Shown: positions 46,230 through 56,384 of the stretch, one piece after another | How positions within the stretch are numbered: the first letter of the stretch is position 1 | Layout of the letters: every line of letters begins with the position of its first letter | Assembly (NCBI RefSeq): GCF_958450345.1 | Contig: NC_088784.1 | Location: 78,269,747-78,333,746, forward strand | Length of the DNA: 64,000 nucleotides | From: Calliphora vicina | Taxonomy: Eukaryota; Arthropoda; Insecta; Diptera; Calliphoridae | Reading direction: 5' to 3' | Made by a program: the position numbers and the translations under genes | Notes under the pieces: generated by a model | What the model was told of the DNA's origin: nothing | What the model saw: only the letters and a program-made list of their open reading frames with translations | Database searches by the model: none

Positions 46230-47410
46230 TTATTTAACATTTGTTGATCGTGTGTAAAGTATGTACATTTTTAATTTCTTACTATTTACCACTTGATTTA
46301 CACATTTTTTTAATTATTTAGACATTTACTTTATTTACCTTTGTATTATTTTGAGTAAAATACAAAAAAAAATGTTTACATTCCTTGTGGTTTATTTTTT
46401 TAAAGTTTCACTTAAATTCATTATTTACATACATTTTACATTATTTACCTATTATTGACATTAAGTAAATTATAAAATTTCTTTTTCTTTATCATTAGAT
46501 TTATAGATTTTTTAATTATTTACTTATTTAAGGAATTATTTAATTCATTTACCTTTGATTTACATTGTGTAAATTATGAAAACTATTTGTTTTTAATGAG
46601 TTTTAAATTTTTGCACTAGATGTTAGTTAAATTAATAATTTTCATGCATTTTACATTATTTACCCATTGTTGACATTAAGTAAATTATAAAATTTCTTTT
46701 TATTTACCACAATATTTACATATTTTGTACTTATTTACATATTTAAGAATTTTTTACTTTATTTACCTTTGATTTACAATGTGTAAATTTCGAAAAATAT
46801 TTATTTTTAATGTGTTTTACATTTTTTCTCTAAATGTTAGTTAAATTAATAATTTACATGCATTTTGCATTATTTACCAATTGCTGACATTAGGTAAAAT
46901 ATTAAAAATTTTGTCTGGTTTTTTATTTTATAAAATGATTTTCATTATTGCCTTCAGTAATAATAATTTACGTAACATTTTGTATTATTTGGCAATTTTT
47001 GATAATTTACATTATTTACATATTGTTGACAATATGTAAAATATTAGAATTTTGTAATGTAATTTATTTTATTCTTTAACGTTAGTTTATTTTTTTACCA
47101 ATTTTGTTAAAAACGTAACCAATAATGCATTATTTACCTATTTACGTATTGTTTACATTGTGTAAATTATTGAAATTTGGTATGGTTTTATGTTATTTTT
47201 GCATTGTTTATTGTTTTAGTAGTTACTTACATTTGTTTACATTAAGTAAAATACATACTCTGTAATTGGCTTAATAATTCTTTATTATTTGCCTATTGTT
47301 GGGTAAAATAATGAAATCCTTGCCTTTAAAACTAATAATTTACGTTGATTTTACATTACAATAAAATTACCTTACATTATTTAGCTAGGGTTAACATTCT
47401 GTAAAATATT
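46230..47410 (+). repeat. Degenerate TTTAC/GTAAA-rich repeat region
   Basis: Variants of ACATTATTTACCTATTGTTG followed by ACATTAAGTAAA recur many times. A direct duplication of about 215 bp is visible (46432-46640 and 46645-46855). The same motif reappears beyond the mariner at about 49380-49760, so the mariner at 47412-49345 inserted into this region. The core matches the forkhead-type TRTTTAC consensus, but an old degenerate tandem repeat explains it equally well. Confidence 0.65.
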
Positions 47411-47411
47411 A

Positions 47412-49345
47412 TTGGGTGTAAGAGTTAAAAATGCGTGATTTTTTAAAATTTTTAGTTTTTATTTTGAAACATTTGTATTGGCCATTGTTAGCACTGACTA
47501 GGGTATTCATTCGACTAATGATCGTTCGATTAATCGTATAATTTCTTACGAATAATTATTCGAACAATTTAAAATTGGCCATTTTCGAATAACGAATAAT
47601 TCGAACAATTTTATGTAAATTAATCGAATAAAATATATAATATTTAAACTTATTAAATTGCTTAAAATTTTTCATTATTTCAAATTTAAATAAGTAATAA
47701 TGACTCACAAAAATTGTATTGTTTCTGAAATTCGACAAATAACTAATGATAAATGGACTTTCGATCACTGTAGATGAGTGTTCCGATAGCTACTTCTATA
47801 AATATATAAATATTACTGCAAGAAGTTACAATTCTAAAAACAAATCTTTCAAAATTTTTAACTTAGGTCTTGAACCAATGAAAATAAAAGGAATAAAATA
47901 TTTGTTATTTAGCTGGCGAAATATTAGAATAATTAAATCAAAATTTTAACTTACATTAAAGTGGAGTTGAATGTGATGGAGAATGTGATTTTGAAACGGT
48001 CGTCGAAAGTAATATTGAGGATGACATTTATAATGATTACATTGAAATAGATGAAGGCCATGATCTTAAAATATATTTATATAAGTGATGTTATTAACCG
48101 CGTACTTACTTACGCGTACGTAAGTAAGTGTTGCAAAATATTTAATAAATCGAATGATAAACACAAATATTGCAAACTAATGTTTTGTTGCAAGAAAAGC
48201 ATCATGCACTGCCTGACTTCAAATTAACCACGTTCACTGACTGATATCAAACTTTGGACAGATTCCCTTTATTGTGTAATTCCCCAAGACCACTTTAGTA
48301 AGCAAAGATTCGGCAACGTTGTTATAAATAATTTATAAATAGTGAATAATTAATTTAATAAAGAAAGTTCTTAATACGTTTATATTGTATTTGAACTCAG
48401 GATCATGTCCAACTAGCTCAAATTTTTTAAAGCATAGCTTCAAATCGGAAACTAAAGGGTTTGCTAGTCAATTGTTTTGTAGATTGTTCCGGAGTTAATC
48501 TGATCAGAATATTTCTGTTGAAAATTTAATGATGGACTTTGTTTTCGAATGTTTTTTAACATTATCAATACTTGAATTGTTAACTTTAACATTATTTTTT
48601 GTTTTTCTTTAACAATAAAGTATTAAAAAAACCGACATCAAAACTTCATTCTTTACTTTTAAAAAAAAAAATTAAATTATTTAAATAATTCGATTAATTT
48701 TAAACGTGTGATCGAATTATTCGAACAAGTTAAAATCTCTTATTCGAATTATTCGTTTTATTCGAACAAGAGAAAAATCGAATAATTCGAATACCCTAGA
48801 ACTAACCTTTTCCCATCTAATGTAATGTTTCGGACATGAAAAATCCTGTTTCATGATCTATCAGCTTCAATTCGTATGATAACCAATATTCCAGCTTTGG
48901 AATTGCTGCTTGCGTAGCTCCCATATGATTTTACAAGCTCTTGTTGAGTTTTACAACAACCTTCATGGAGTAATACTTCCTATTCTTGGTCTTCAAACTT
49001 TTTTATCTGGTCAGGGCGATCTTTGTCTTCGGTGTCAAAATCACCACATTTGAACCGCACTATCCATCACTGGCACGTTGTAACCGATGGAACACATTCA
49101 CCATAAGCTTTAGTAAGCAATCCGTCTGCTTCAGCCGCACTTTTTTCAAATCAAAGAAGTAAAGCGAAACTTCCCGCATATGACGCTTTGTTGGTCATTC
49201 GGAATTTTCGAAGAAAAAAAAAAACTTTGTTGTTTACATTACATTACATAGATATGTACCCTTCAAAATTACATATAGGATATTCAAAACAAAAGCCCCG
49301 TTGAAAACATACACCATCTATTATAAATCCAGCATTTTTATCCAA
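47412..49345 (-). mobile_element. mariner relic with intact TIRs and TA duplication, split by a hAT-type element
   Basis: The left TIR TTGGGTGTAAGAGTTAAAAA and right TIR (read inward) TTGGATAAAAATGCTGGATT are flanked by TA at 47410-47411 and 49346-49347. Transposase remains are on the minus strand between 48807 and 49190 (for example the stretch around GATCTTTGTCTTCGGTGTCA, complementary to the DTEDKD region). A 1,300-bp element interrupts it at 47499-48798. It is full of stops and cannot be active. Confidence 0.85.
47499..48798 (+). mobile_element. hAT-type element nested in mariner (1,300 bp), with transposase trace
   Basis: The termini are TAGGGTATTCATTCGA and, from the right, TAGGGTATTCGAATTATTCG. 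The flanks GCACTGAC (47491-47498) and GAACTAAC (48799-48806) agree at 6 of 8 positions, an old 8-bp duplication. The plus-strand frame at 47746-47946 reads GLSITVDECSDSYFYKYINI and later FNLGLEPMKIKG. This follows the hAT transposase pattern of a catalytic Asp in S.T.DEW(T)S followed by a .RYLNI block. The C-terminal dimerisation domain is not found; this is a decayed internal-deletion copy. Confidence 0.78.
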
Positions 49346-49347
49346 TA

Positions 49348-50000
49348 TTTTTTATGTTTTATTTAATATTTTAAGAGTTACTGGCAGTGATTACCCCATG
49401 TTTACATGATGTAAATTTTAAAAGTAAATATTTACTAACTTAATCAGTCATTTGGCTTTCGAAATTTGTATTATTTTATAATTTAAAGTTGTCCTAATTC
49501 AATATTGTGTAAACATTAAATTACCTAATGCAAATTTTTTAATTAATTAAATAGTTCTAAAGGTATTCTTAAAAATCTAAACTATTTGCAATTTACATTA
49601 TTTACCCATTAATGACATTGTGTAAAAAATAGTGTAAGCATAATGTTTTTTGTCAATTTCTATCATTCTAGCTTGTTTTGAGAATTTAAGCATTTGTTTA
49701 TTTAGATTTTACATTATTTACCTATTGTTTACATGGTGTAAACTACTTTTAATGTAATCATTCATTATACATTTCTCTATAATTTAATGAAATATATACA
49801 TTTTTATTTAGTGTAAATTTCACAAAAAGTAAATATTGTTTTTAATTAACAGGTTGAACCCTGGTTCAATTCCCAACAATAATACAAATGAAGTCTTGTA
49901 ATTAAGTGTTCAAGAAATTCATGTATAAACATATTTAGTCCTATTTATCTCAAACCTAAAGCAATATTACCTCAAATGTAGGAGTAAATATGGGAGATAC
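49348..50000 (+). repeat. Continuation of the TTTAC-rich repeat region
   Basis: Similar to 46230-47410, with ACATTATTTACCCATTAATG and ACATTATTTACCTATTGTTT at about 49597 and 49708. No gene is seen. Confidence 0.55.
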
Positions 50001-50004
50001 TTAA

Positions 50005-50174
50005 CCTTCTAATGCTTAAGCATGCCTCAAGGCACTCATCGCAAAATGCCAATAAATGCAAATATAACTGATAGTTCAACTGTGACATGAGTTTTTGATA
50101 TTCTAAAACAGTTATATTTGCCTTTATTGGCATTTTTGCGATGAGTGCCTTTTGTACGCTTGGACATTAGAGGG
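50005..50174. mobile_element. piggyBac-type MITE (170 bp, foldback)
   Basis: TTAA lies on both sides (50001-50004 and 50175-50178). The ends are CCTTCTAATGCTTAAGC and, inward from the right, CCCTCTAATGTCCAAGC. The arms run about 70 bp and include GGCACTCATCGCAAAATGCC. CCYT-type ends plus TTAA fit piggyBac. It shows no similarity to the other piggyBac-like family in this window. Confidence 0.88.
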
Positions 50175-50178
50175 TTAA

Positions 50179-50861
50179 TCTAGAAATCTACTTTTAAACT
50201 ATGTAAGGTATTTAGCAAACGACCAGGCTTATTTCCACCTATTTTTTTGATACAACTTACTTTTCATTTGCCATTAAATAAATCCTCTACTTTTGTTGGA
50301 TCGTTTTTCATTCCCGAAAACTCTGCACTTATTTTGGCAGGTATGAGCATTAAATTGATTTATATTTTTTAATCCGGTGTAAAAAGTTACAACACAGTGA
50401 TTGCAGTGATTTATAAACGTTAGCTGTTGGCAAACGTTACATTTACGTTTTTGTTCTCGGCTGTCTATTAAATGAAATATTTTTACACAAAATCTACTTA
50501 AATCCCAAAAAAATAAAAAAACGTTGTTAGAGAAATTCAGCGAATCCCTTTTGCTGGACAATAGCAGACACAGTCTATGATTATCAGGCCTAGTATGTTT
50601 TTTTTTTTTTTTGGTTTATTTTATTGCATTAATACTTAGTCTGATGTATGAGCATAAATAAATATTTTGCATTTAAAATAAATGAATTGTGAAATTATAT
50701 TTACAACCTGTTATAAATTATTATGCTTGTGATAATGCAAAGGGCAATTTCCAGTGCAGTTCAGTCTAGTTCAGATTGAGTGTCTGTCAGTTTGTCTACT
50801 GTTTTAGCCTGTTTGATATTTTTTTTTTTGTGAATTTTTTTATTTTGTCTAGAGATTTGTG
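50179..50861 (+). other. Intronic sequence, nothing recognised
   Basis: The minus-strand open frame 50274-50561 (95 codons) has a Cys/His-rich middle (CNVCQQ, HCNHC). I could not match it to a domain, and it has no supporting splice or promoter context. Confidence 0.45.
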
Positions 50862-51606
50862 GTGTGCAGCAGAGCTGTAAATGAATCATTCTTTTTTGAT
50901 TTTAATTCATTATGAATTAGCTAAATTTTGAATTAATTCATTGAATTGAAAAAATGAATTGAATGAAATTTGAATCAATTCGAACGAATTAGGCAGAAAT
51001 GAATTTCAATTCATTTCCAATTCAAATGAATTTGTAAAAATGAGTGGCAATTCATTTACAATTCATTTGAATTGAATTGATTTTGAATTAATTCAAATGA
51101 ATTAGAAAAAAGAATAGCAATTCAAAAGAATGATTCAAAAATGAGTTGCAATCAATCAAATTCAAGAGCAGATTCTCCTACCAAAATGAAAATATCCAGT
51201 ACAACAATTGAAAAGCCTTGTCCTGTATACGCACCTGATCAATGAAAACATGGTGTTTGGAGTTTATTTCTTCAAGAAGAACTGATTTTTATTTTGAAAT
51301 ACGCTGAACGACAAAAAATATTTAATATTCAAGAAGCAATTAATAATTTTTGAAATTTTGTGACCCACGACCACCCAACAACAAACTTTTTGCTAATATT
51401 TATATTATATTTATTTCAAAAAAATAAAACTATCTTCCAAAAATAATCAAAAATCAGGAAAAATAACAATGTATGTAGTTCAAAACACAATTGAGTTTCA
51501 TAAATAAGGCTAATTCGATTTAATTAGAATGCATCATTCACCTTAAACAACAATAGCTTTTCAAAATTATCATCTGAAAGAAATCCACGTGACGATGGTA
51601 ACGGCG

Positions 51607-51635
51607 CACAGTGCTTTGTTCAATGGACAAAAATC
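51607..51635 (+). other. Left terminal signal: heptamer, 13-bp spacer, nonamer
   Basis: Heptamer CACAGTG (51607-51613), spacer CTTTGTTCAATGG (51614-51626) and nonamer-like ACAAAAATC (51627-51635). The nonamer differs from the consensus ACAAAAACC at one position. Confidence 0.8.
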
Positions 51636-53435
51636 AAAAACAAGATCATGTCTTTGATGTTAATGAAATTTATATTTTTCAATAGACAACTAAATAACTC
51701 ATTCATGTAAAAGATACTATTTTATAAATATCTTTTTTTGTCGTCACTAGAGGTCGCTAAAGTTAGTATATTTTCAACATAAATTTTATGGAGAAAAATA
51801 TATTTTTTTTAAGGTTAACTAAAATCATTGTTAAAAGTTCGTTTTAAAAGATATAAACCCGCGATTGGCTGCAAATGAAAGGATATGAATGTGGAATTAT
51901 GGAAAATTACTGTTTTTGTCAAAAAATGTTTAACAGTTTAATCTGCGCAATTTTTAATAATTAACATTTTTTTTATTGTAAGCCTGAAATTCTAAAATTT
52001 TGTTGGAATATTAGTAAAATACGTGTTAATCTATTTTGATTATGTTTTACTATAGAATAGCCATAAGTATTGTCTATAAGAAAATGTAATCATTAGTTGT
52101 CCTTTCTTATGAAAACTATTAAAATTTTGTTTTTGTTTAAATGTATAAATTACCATTTCGTAAATTTTCAATTTGATGGTTTTGGGAAATAGCTCCAGAT
52201 TTTTGGGTTTTTAAAAAATAATACCAGTTTTTTCTTTTAAATAACTAAGAAATATTGCGTTATTTAACAAAAGTAGTTTAATGGCATAAAGTGTATTAAT
52301 AGGTCTTTATTTGGTTCTTGATGTTGTATGTTTTTTTGCTGAAATCAAACAAAATTCCAAAGTTGGATTTAATTTTGAAAAAAAACGTGTTAATCCATTT
52401 TAATTTTTCTTTAATTTTTACTAATGCCTATCTCTTATTTATTATAATGTGAAATCATTATTTGTCCGTTTTGACTAGAACTTTAAAAAAACATTGTTTT
52501 TGATGGCACCCATAAATAATACATTTTTACAGTAAATGTAAGTAACTCAATAATTTAATATAACCTACATATCCTTAGATTTAGATATTAATATGAGCTT
52601 CTGCTGATATTAGGAACACTTAAAGTATAGTCCAACATCCAGTTTCTAATATTACAGCTGAACCATAAGGCCATCAATATTTGAAAATGTCCGTCCATCC
52701 GTCCTTCCGAATTTAGAAAATATATAAAATATTTCAGTATTTTTTTTAAAAAAGGATATATGGAAGTTATGTAAATCCTTGCTAGAATTGAAATGTTAAT
52801 AACTAAATTAATCTAATATTATAAGAGAACAATAATTTCTGAAAATTAATAATTTTATTCAGGTTCATAGGTTTTTTAAGGAAAAGGATGTATGGCAGCC
52901 ACCCGAATCCTTGCTGCGATTGTAATAAATATTTTCACAAACAACAATAACTTTACTAAAATGATTATAACCAAATTGGTTCCAAAATAAGAAACGATTT
53001 TTACGAATTTTTTAAAAAAAAAATTAGATGTTATACAGGATATTGAAATTTTGATGTCTTGGAATTATGAATATCCTTCCGATAAAATTTTCATAAATTT
53101 GCATCTAATATTATAAGAGAACAATAATTTCTGAAAATTAATAATTTTATACAGGTTTATAAGTTTTTTAAGGAAAAGGATGTATGGCAGCCACCCGAAT
53201 ACGTGCTGCGATTGTAATAAAAATGTTCACAAACAACAATAACTTTATTAAAATGACTATAACCAAATTTTAAAATGTTAGGAGTATAACTGTGAATTTT
53301 ATTAAAAATTATATGTTCAGGATATATGGGAGGTACCCGTGTCCTTTCACTGATTTTTTCAAGAATTATATTTTTTCTTAATCTTACCAAAATGTAATAT
53401 TCCACTAATTTTTATTCGTCTGCAATAACTCCTTC

Positions 53436-53474
53436 TATTTTTGTCCATTGCCTATATGAAAACAAAGCACTGTG
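53436..53474 (-). other. Right terminal signal: heptamer, 23-bp spacer, nonamer
   Basis: Read on the minus strand: heptamer CACAGTG (53474-53468), 23-bp spacer (53467-53445) and nonamer-like ACAAAAATA (53444-53436). The spacer starts CTTTGTT and ends CAATGG like the left one, with a 10-bp block TTCATATAGG added between. Confidence 0.8.
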
Positions 53475-54054
53475 CGGCGCATTATATTTAAAGGAAGACT
53501 TTTTAACCGTCGATTAATTATACTGCATACTTAATGACATTGAAGAATCTGCTAAATATGCTGCGAATTTCGCGTCGGAGTTGGAAATGAATTGCTAATT
53601 TTTTTTAAAATTCGTTTGAATTAATTCAAAATCAATTCAATTCAAATGAATTGAATTAATTCAAAATCAATTCAATTCAAATGAATTGAATTAATTCAAA
53701 ATCAATTCAATTCATTTGAATTGGAAACGAATTGCAATTCATTTTTACCAAATTCATTTGAATTAATTCAAAATCAATTCAATTCATTTGAATTGGAAAC
53801 GAATTGCAATTCATTTTTACCAAATTCATTTGAATTGACTCAAATTTTATTCAATTCATTTTTTTGTGTGAATGATTCGCGAATTAATTCAAAAATGAGT
53901 GATTCATTTACAGCTCTGGTGTGCAGTAATAAATTTATTGTGGTTAAATTCACTTTAGTTGATTTTTTTTGTTTTTATTTACAAAATAAAATTAATTGTG
54001 TTGTAATTTTTTTTGCAGTTCACAAAGTTGTAAACAAAAGTATTTAAAAAGTAC

Positions 54055-55800
54055 GAGGTTTATCTAGAAAGTTTTAGCAAAATCATTAAACAAATTTTTA
54101 TTTAAAGAGATGGCGGCGTATCTTTTTAATAACATGCCATTTCGAAGGGTAAATGTCTTTCATTTATTTTTACTTAGTTAGTCCCCATCCATACTGTGAA
54201 ACATTTGCTGCAAAACATTTGAGTTTGTTGATGAAAGGGGAAAGAGGAATGGAAAAGGGTACTCTGTTTCATGTACATGAAGTTTTTGTTGAGTATGTCA
54301 TCCGCATTTATTCGTTCATATTCGTTTTGTACAGAAATGTCAAAAACTGAAAAGCAAAAACTTCACTATGTGAACACGAATGTAGTTTCAAAGGAGAATT
54401 TAAAAATGTTTTGCAGCTAATGTTTCACAGTGTGGACCGGGACTTATTGGACATTATAGTGTAAACAAAAAAGTTTTTTTGCTTCAAAGATGTCGAATTT
54501 TGTACTAACAAAGCGTTATATGCGGGAAGTTTTGCTTTACTTCTTTAATGAGAAAAAAGTGCCGCTGAAGAATACCGATTGCTCACCAAAGCTTATGATG
54601 AATGTGTTTCATCGGTTTCAAAGTGCGAGAGATGGTTTGTGTGACTCAAAAGTATCGATTTTGACATGGAAGACAAAGATCGCCTTAGCCAGCCAATCAA
54701 GTTTGAAGATCAAGGACTGGAGATTGTTGTCAAACTCAAGAGAGCTAACAAAATCATTTGCGAGCTTCTCAATCAGGAATTTCAAAATGTTTTCGAGCAG
54801 CAGGAATCATCCAAAACAGGGATATTAGGTACCATACTAATTGAAGCTGAGAGGATTTTTTATGACTGATATGATGCTTGAACGCTATAAGAGAAAATCA
54901 TTTATCCACCAAATCATTTCTTGCGATGAGAAATGAATCCATTACGATAACACGAAACGTAAGAGATCTTATATGTAGCCCTACCAACCAACCTAATTGA
55001 TACCAAAGCCAAATATCCATGGCGCTAAGGTAATGCTCTGTATTTGGTGGGACCAATCAGCGACCATCGGTTTCAATGGGCGAGAGATGGTTTTTGAGAT
55101 TTTGACACGGAAGACAAAGATCTCCCAGGCCAGACATAAAACTTTGAAGATCAAGAACACGGAAGACAAAGATCGCCCAAGCCAGCCAATCAAATTTGAA
55201 GACGAAGGATTGTTGATTGTTTTCAAACTCAAGAAGAGCTTGCAAATTCATTTGGGAGCTAAGCTGAAATGAAAATAATTTTTGCACCGAATCAAAATGC
55301 GAATGCGATGAAAAATTAATCCATTACGATAACCCGAAGTGTAAGAGATCGTATATGAAGAGGGGCCAACCAGCCGAATCGACACCAAAGCCAAATGTCC
55401 ATGGCTTGAAGCTAATGCTCTGTATGTGGTGGTACCAAAAGGGCCCTATCTACTATGAGTTGCTGAAATCTGGGCAGAACATCACAGGGAACCTGTACCG
55501 AAAGCAACTGATTCGTTTGAGGAGATCTTTGGCCGACAATAGCCAAGAATATGTGGCCAGGAATGAAACCGTGATATTCCATCATGACATCGCTCGATCA
55601 GATGTTGCATATCGTGCACCGTCCGACTACTCTTTGTTTCGATCGATGCTGCACTCTCTCTCTGGGATACTCTTCACTTTGAACAGAATATCCGTAATTG
55701 GCTTGATTCGTTTTTGGCATCAAAAGATGGGCAATTCTTTTGGCTCAGAATCCATGAAAGAAATTTCGGTGGAACATTTTTTTTTAAATAGGTGAACAAA
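54055..55800 (+). pseudogene. Two mariner relics fused in tandem
   Basis: The first copy runs from about 54055 and includes MSNFVLTKRYMREVLLYFFN with PLKNTDCSPKLMMNVFHRFQ (54490-54640). It reaches GAKVMLCIWWDQ near 55060, where the first catalytic Asp is intact. The sequence then jumps back to an N-terminal region at about 55082 (a second GAGAGATGGTTT and DxEDKDR(P)SQP block) and runs to the C-terminus at 55795. In the second copy the first Asp reads Tyr (WWYQKG), HDIARSDVA retains the second Asp, and about 22 residues before APSDY are deleted. A Harbinger-type MITE sits in the first copy at 54181-54443. Neither copy can be active. Confidence 0.8.
54181..54443. mobile_element. PIF/Harbinger-type MITE (263 bp)
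   Basis: The ends are GTCCCCATCCATACTGTGAA and, inward from the right, GTCCCGGTCCACACTGTGAA, with inverted similarity of about 38 bp. TTA flanks both sides (54178-54180 and 54444-54446). Removing the insert and one TTA restores mariner sequence as at 25878. A 3-bp TWA duplication is the Harbinger hallmark. There is no coding frame. Confidence 0.82.
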
Positions 55801-56005
55801 AACGAGGTAGTTGAGGTTATTTTCTTTATATTTCTGCCATTTGTTGGCCGATTTTCTCGATTTTAAATAGCTACCCTAGTTTGACTATAGAGAGTATATG
55901 ATTTATCCATCATGTATGAAAGTTATTTGAGAGGCTTCGGAAAGTTGATTTCAACAGACAAATGCGCCATCTATAATGATCCAGAATATATGTATGTGGT
56001 CGCAA
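55801..56005 (-). mobile_element. DINE-1-like fragment
   Basis: It contains CTGCCATTTGTTGGCCGATT, GTTGATTTCAACAGACAAAT and CATCTATAATGATCCAGAAT in family order. Both ends are missing. The open frame at 55912-56154 reads through it and is not a gene. Confidence 0.72.
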
Positions 56006-56187
56006 ATAAAAGATGTAGAATTAATAAACCGAATGGCAAACTTATATTGGATGTGCCAAAAGCTAAAAGCCCTAATTCCAGTTTTCGGAAATTTCTAATT
56101 TTGTTATATTACTATCTAATTAGCTGTCAACTCTTAGACATTTTGTTTTTCTATTAGTTAATTTAATTTATGAGGAGTGATTACAAC

Positions 56188-56376
56188 CATAGAGAATAGA
56201 CATAGAGCGGAAACTCTCCTATCATAGACCTAACTCAGTTGTCAGAAACCTAAGTGGTGAGAATGTATTAGTAGAAAAAACTATGGGAAAACAAAAACAA
56301 CACTCGTATGTTTGTTTATTTTGAGTAATTTTTTGGTTTGAGTTTTTTTCTAGTTTCCGCTCTATGTTTCTCTATG
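56188..56376. mobile_element. MITE (189 bp) with 8-bp duplication
   Basis: The ends are CATAGAGAATAGACATAGAG and, inward from the right, CATAGAGAAACATAGAGCGG; both continue as CGGAAACT. The flanks are ATTACAAC (56180-56187) and ACTACAAC (56377-56384), an 8-bp duplication with one change, pointing to the hAT or P superfamily. Confidence 0.78.
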
Positions 56377-56384
56377 ACTACAAC

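Larger units (their letters stand above)
51607..53474. mobile_element. Transib-type non-autonomous element with RSS-like ends (1,868 bp)
   Basis: A perfect GC-rich 5-bp duplication CGGCG flanks it (51602-51606 and 53475-53479), matching the CGNCG preference of Transib transposons. Both termini start CACAGTGCTTTGTT, and the first seven bases equal the V(D)J recombination-signal heptamer. A nonamer-like ACAAAAATC lies 13 bp after the left heptamer, and ACAAAAATA lies 23 bp after the right heptamer. The interior has no transposase frame. It holds three imperfect copies of a segment with TTTTTTAAGGAAAAGGATGT and AACAATAACTTTA blocks near 52740, 52875 and 53165. A RAG1-like transposase would have to act in trans. 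Confidence 0.85.
50870..53918. mobile_element. hAT-type element with perfect 8-bp duplication, carrying a nested Transib-type element
   Basis: The ends are CAGAGCTGTAAATGAATCA and its inverse (TGATTCATTTACAGCTCTG), flanked by perfect GTGTGCAG copies (50862-50869 and 53919-53926). A CAGAG terminus with an 8-bp duplication is typical of hAT. Subterminal regions are dense in short palindromes (TTGAATTCAA/AATGAATT-like) on both sides. Without the nested 1,868-bp element it would be about 1.2 kb. I found no transposase frame, so it is non-autonomous. Confidence 0.9.

Noticed and set aside
48095..48130. Palindrome around TTACTTACGCGTACGTAAGTAA
   Set aside because: A striking short palindrome, but it lies inside the decayed hAT-type element and is best explained as part of it.
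50274..50561. 95-codon minus-strand frame with CNVCQQ and HCNHC
   Set aside because: The cysteine/histidine spacing does not fit a zinc-finger family that I know, and there is no homology or exon structure to support it.
55912..56157. 81-codon plus-strand frame
   Set aside because: It reads through a DINE-1-like fragment and adjoining AT-rich DNA.
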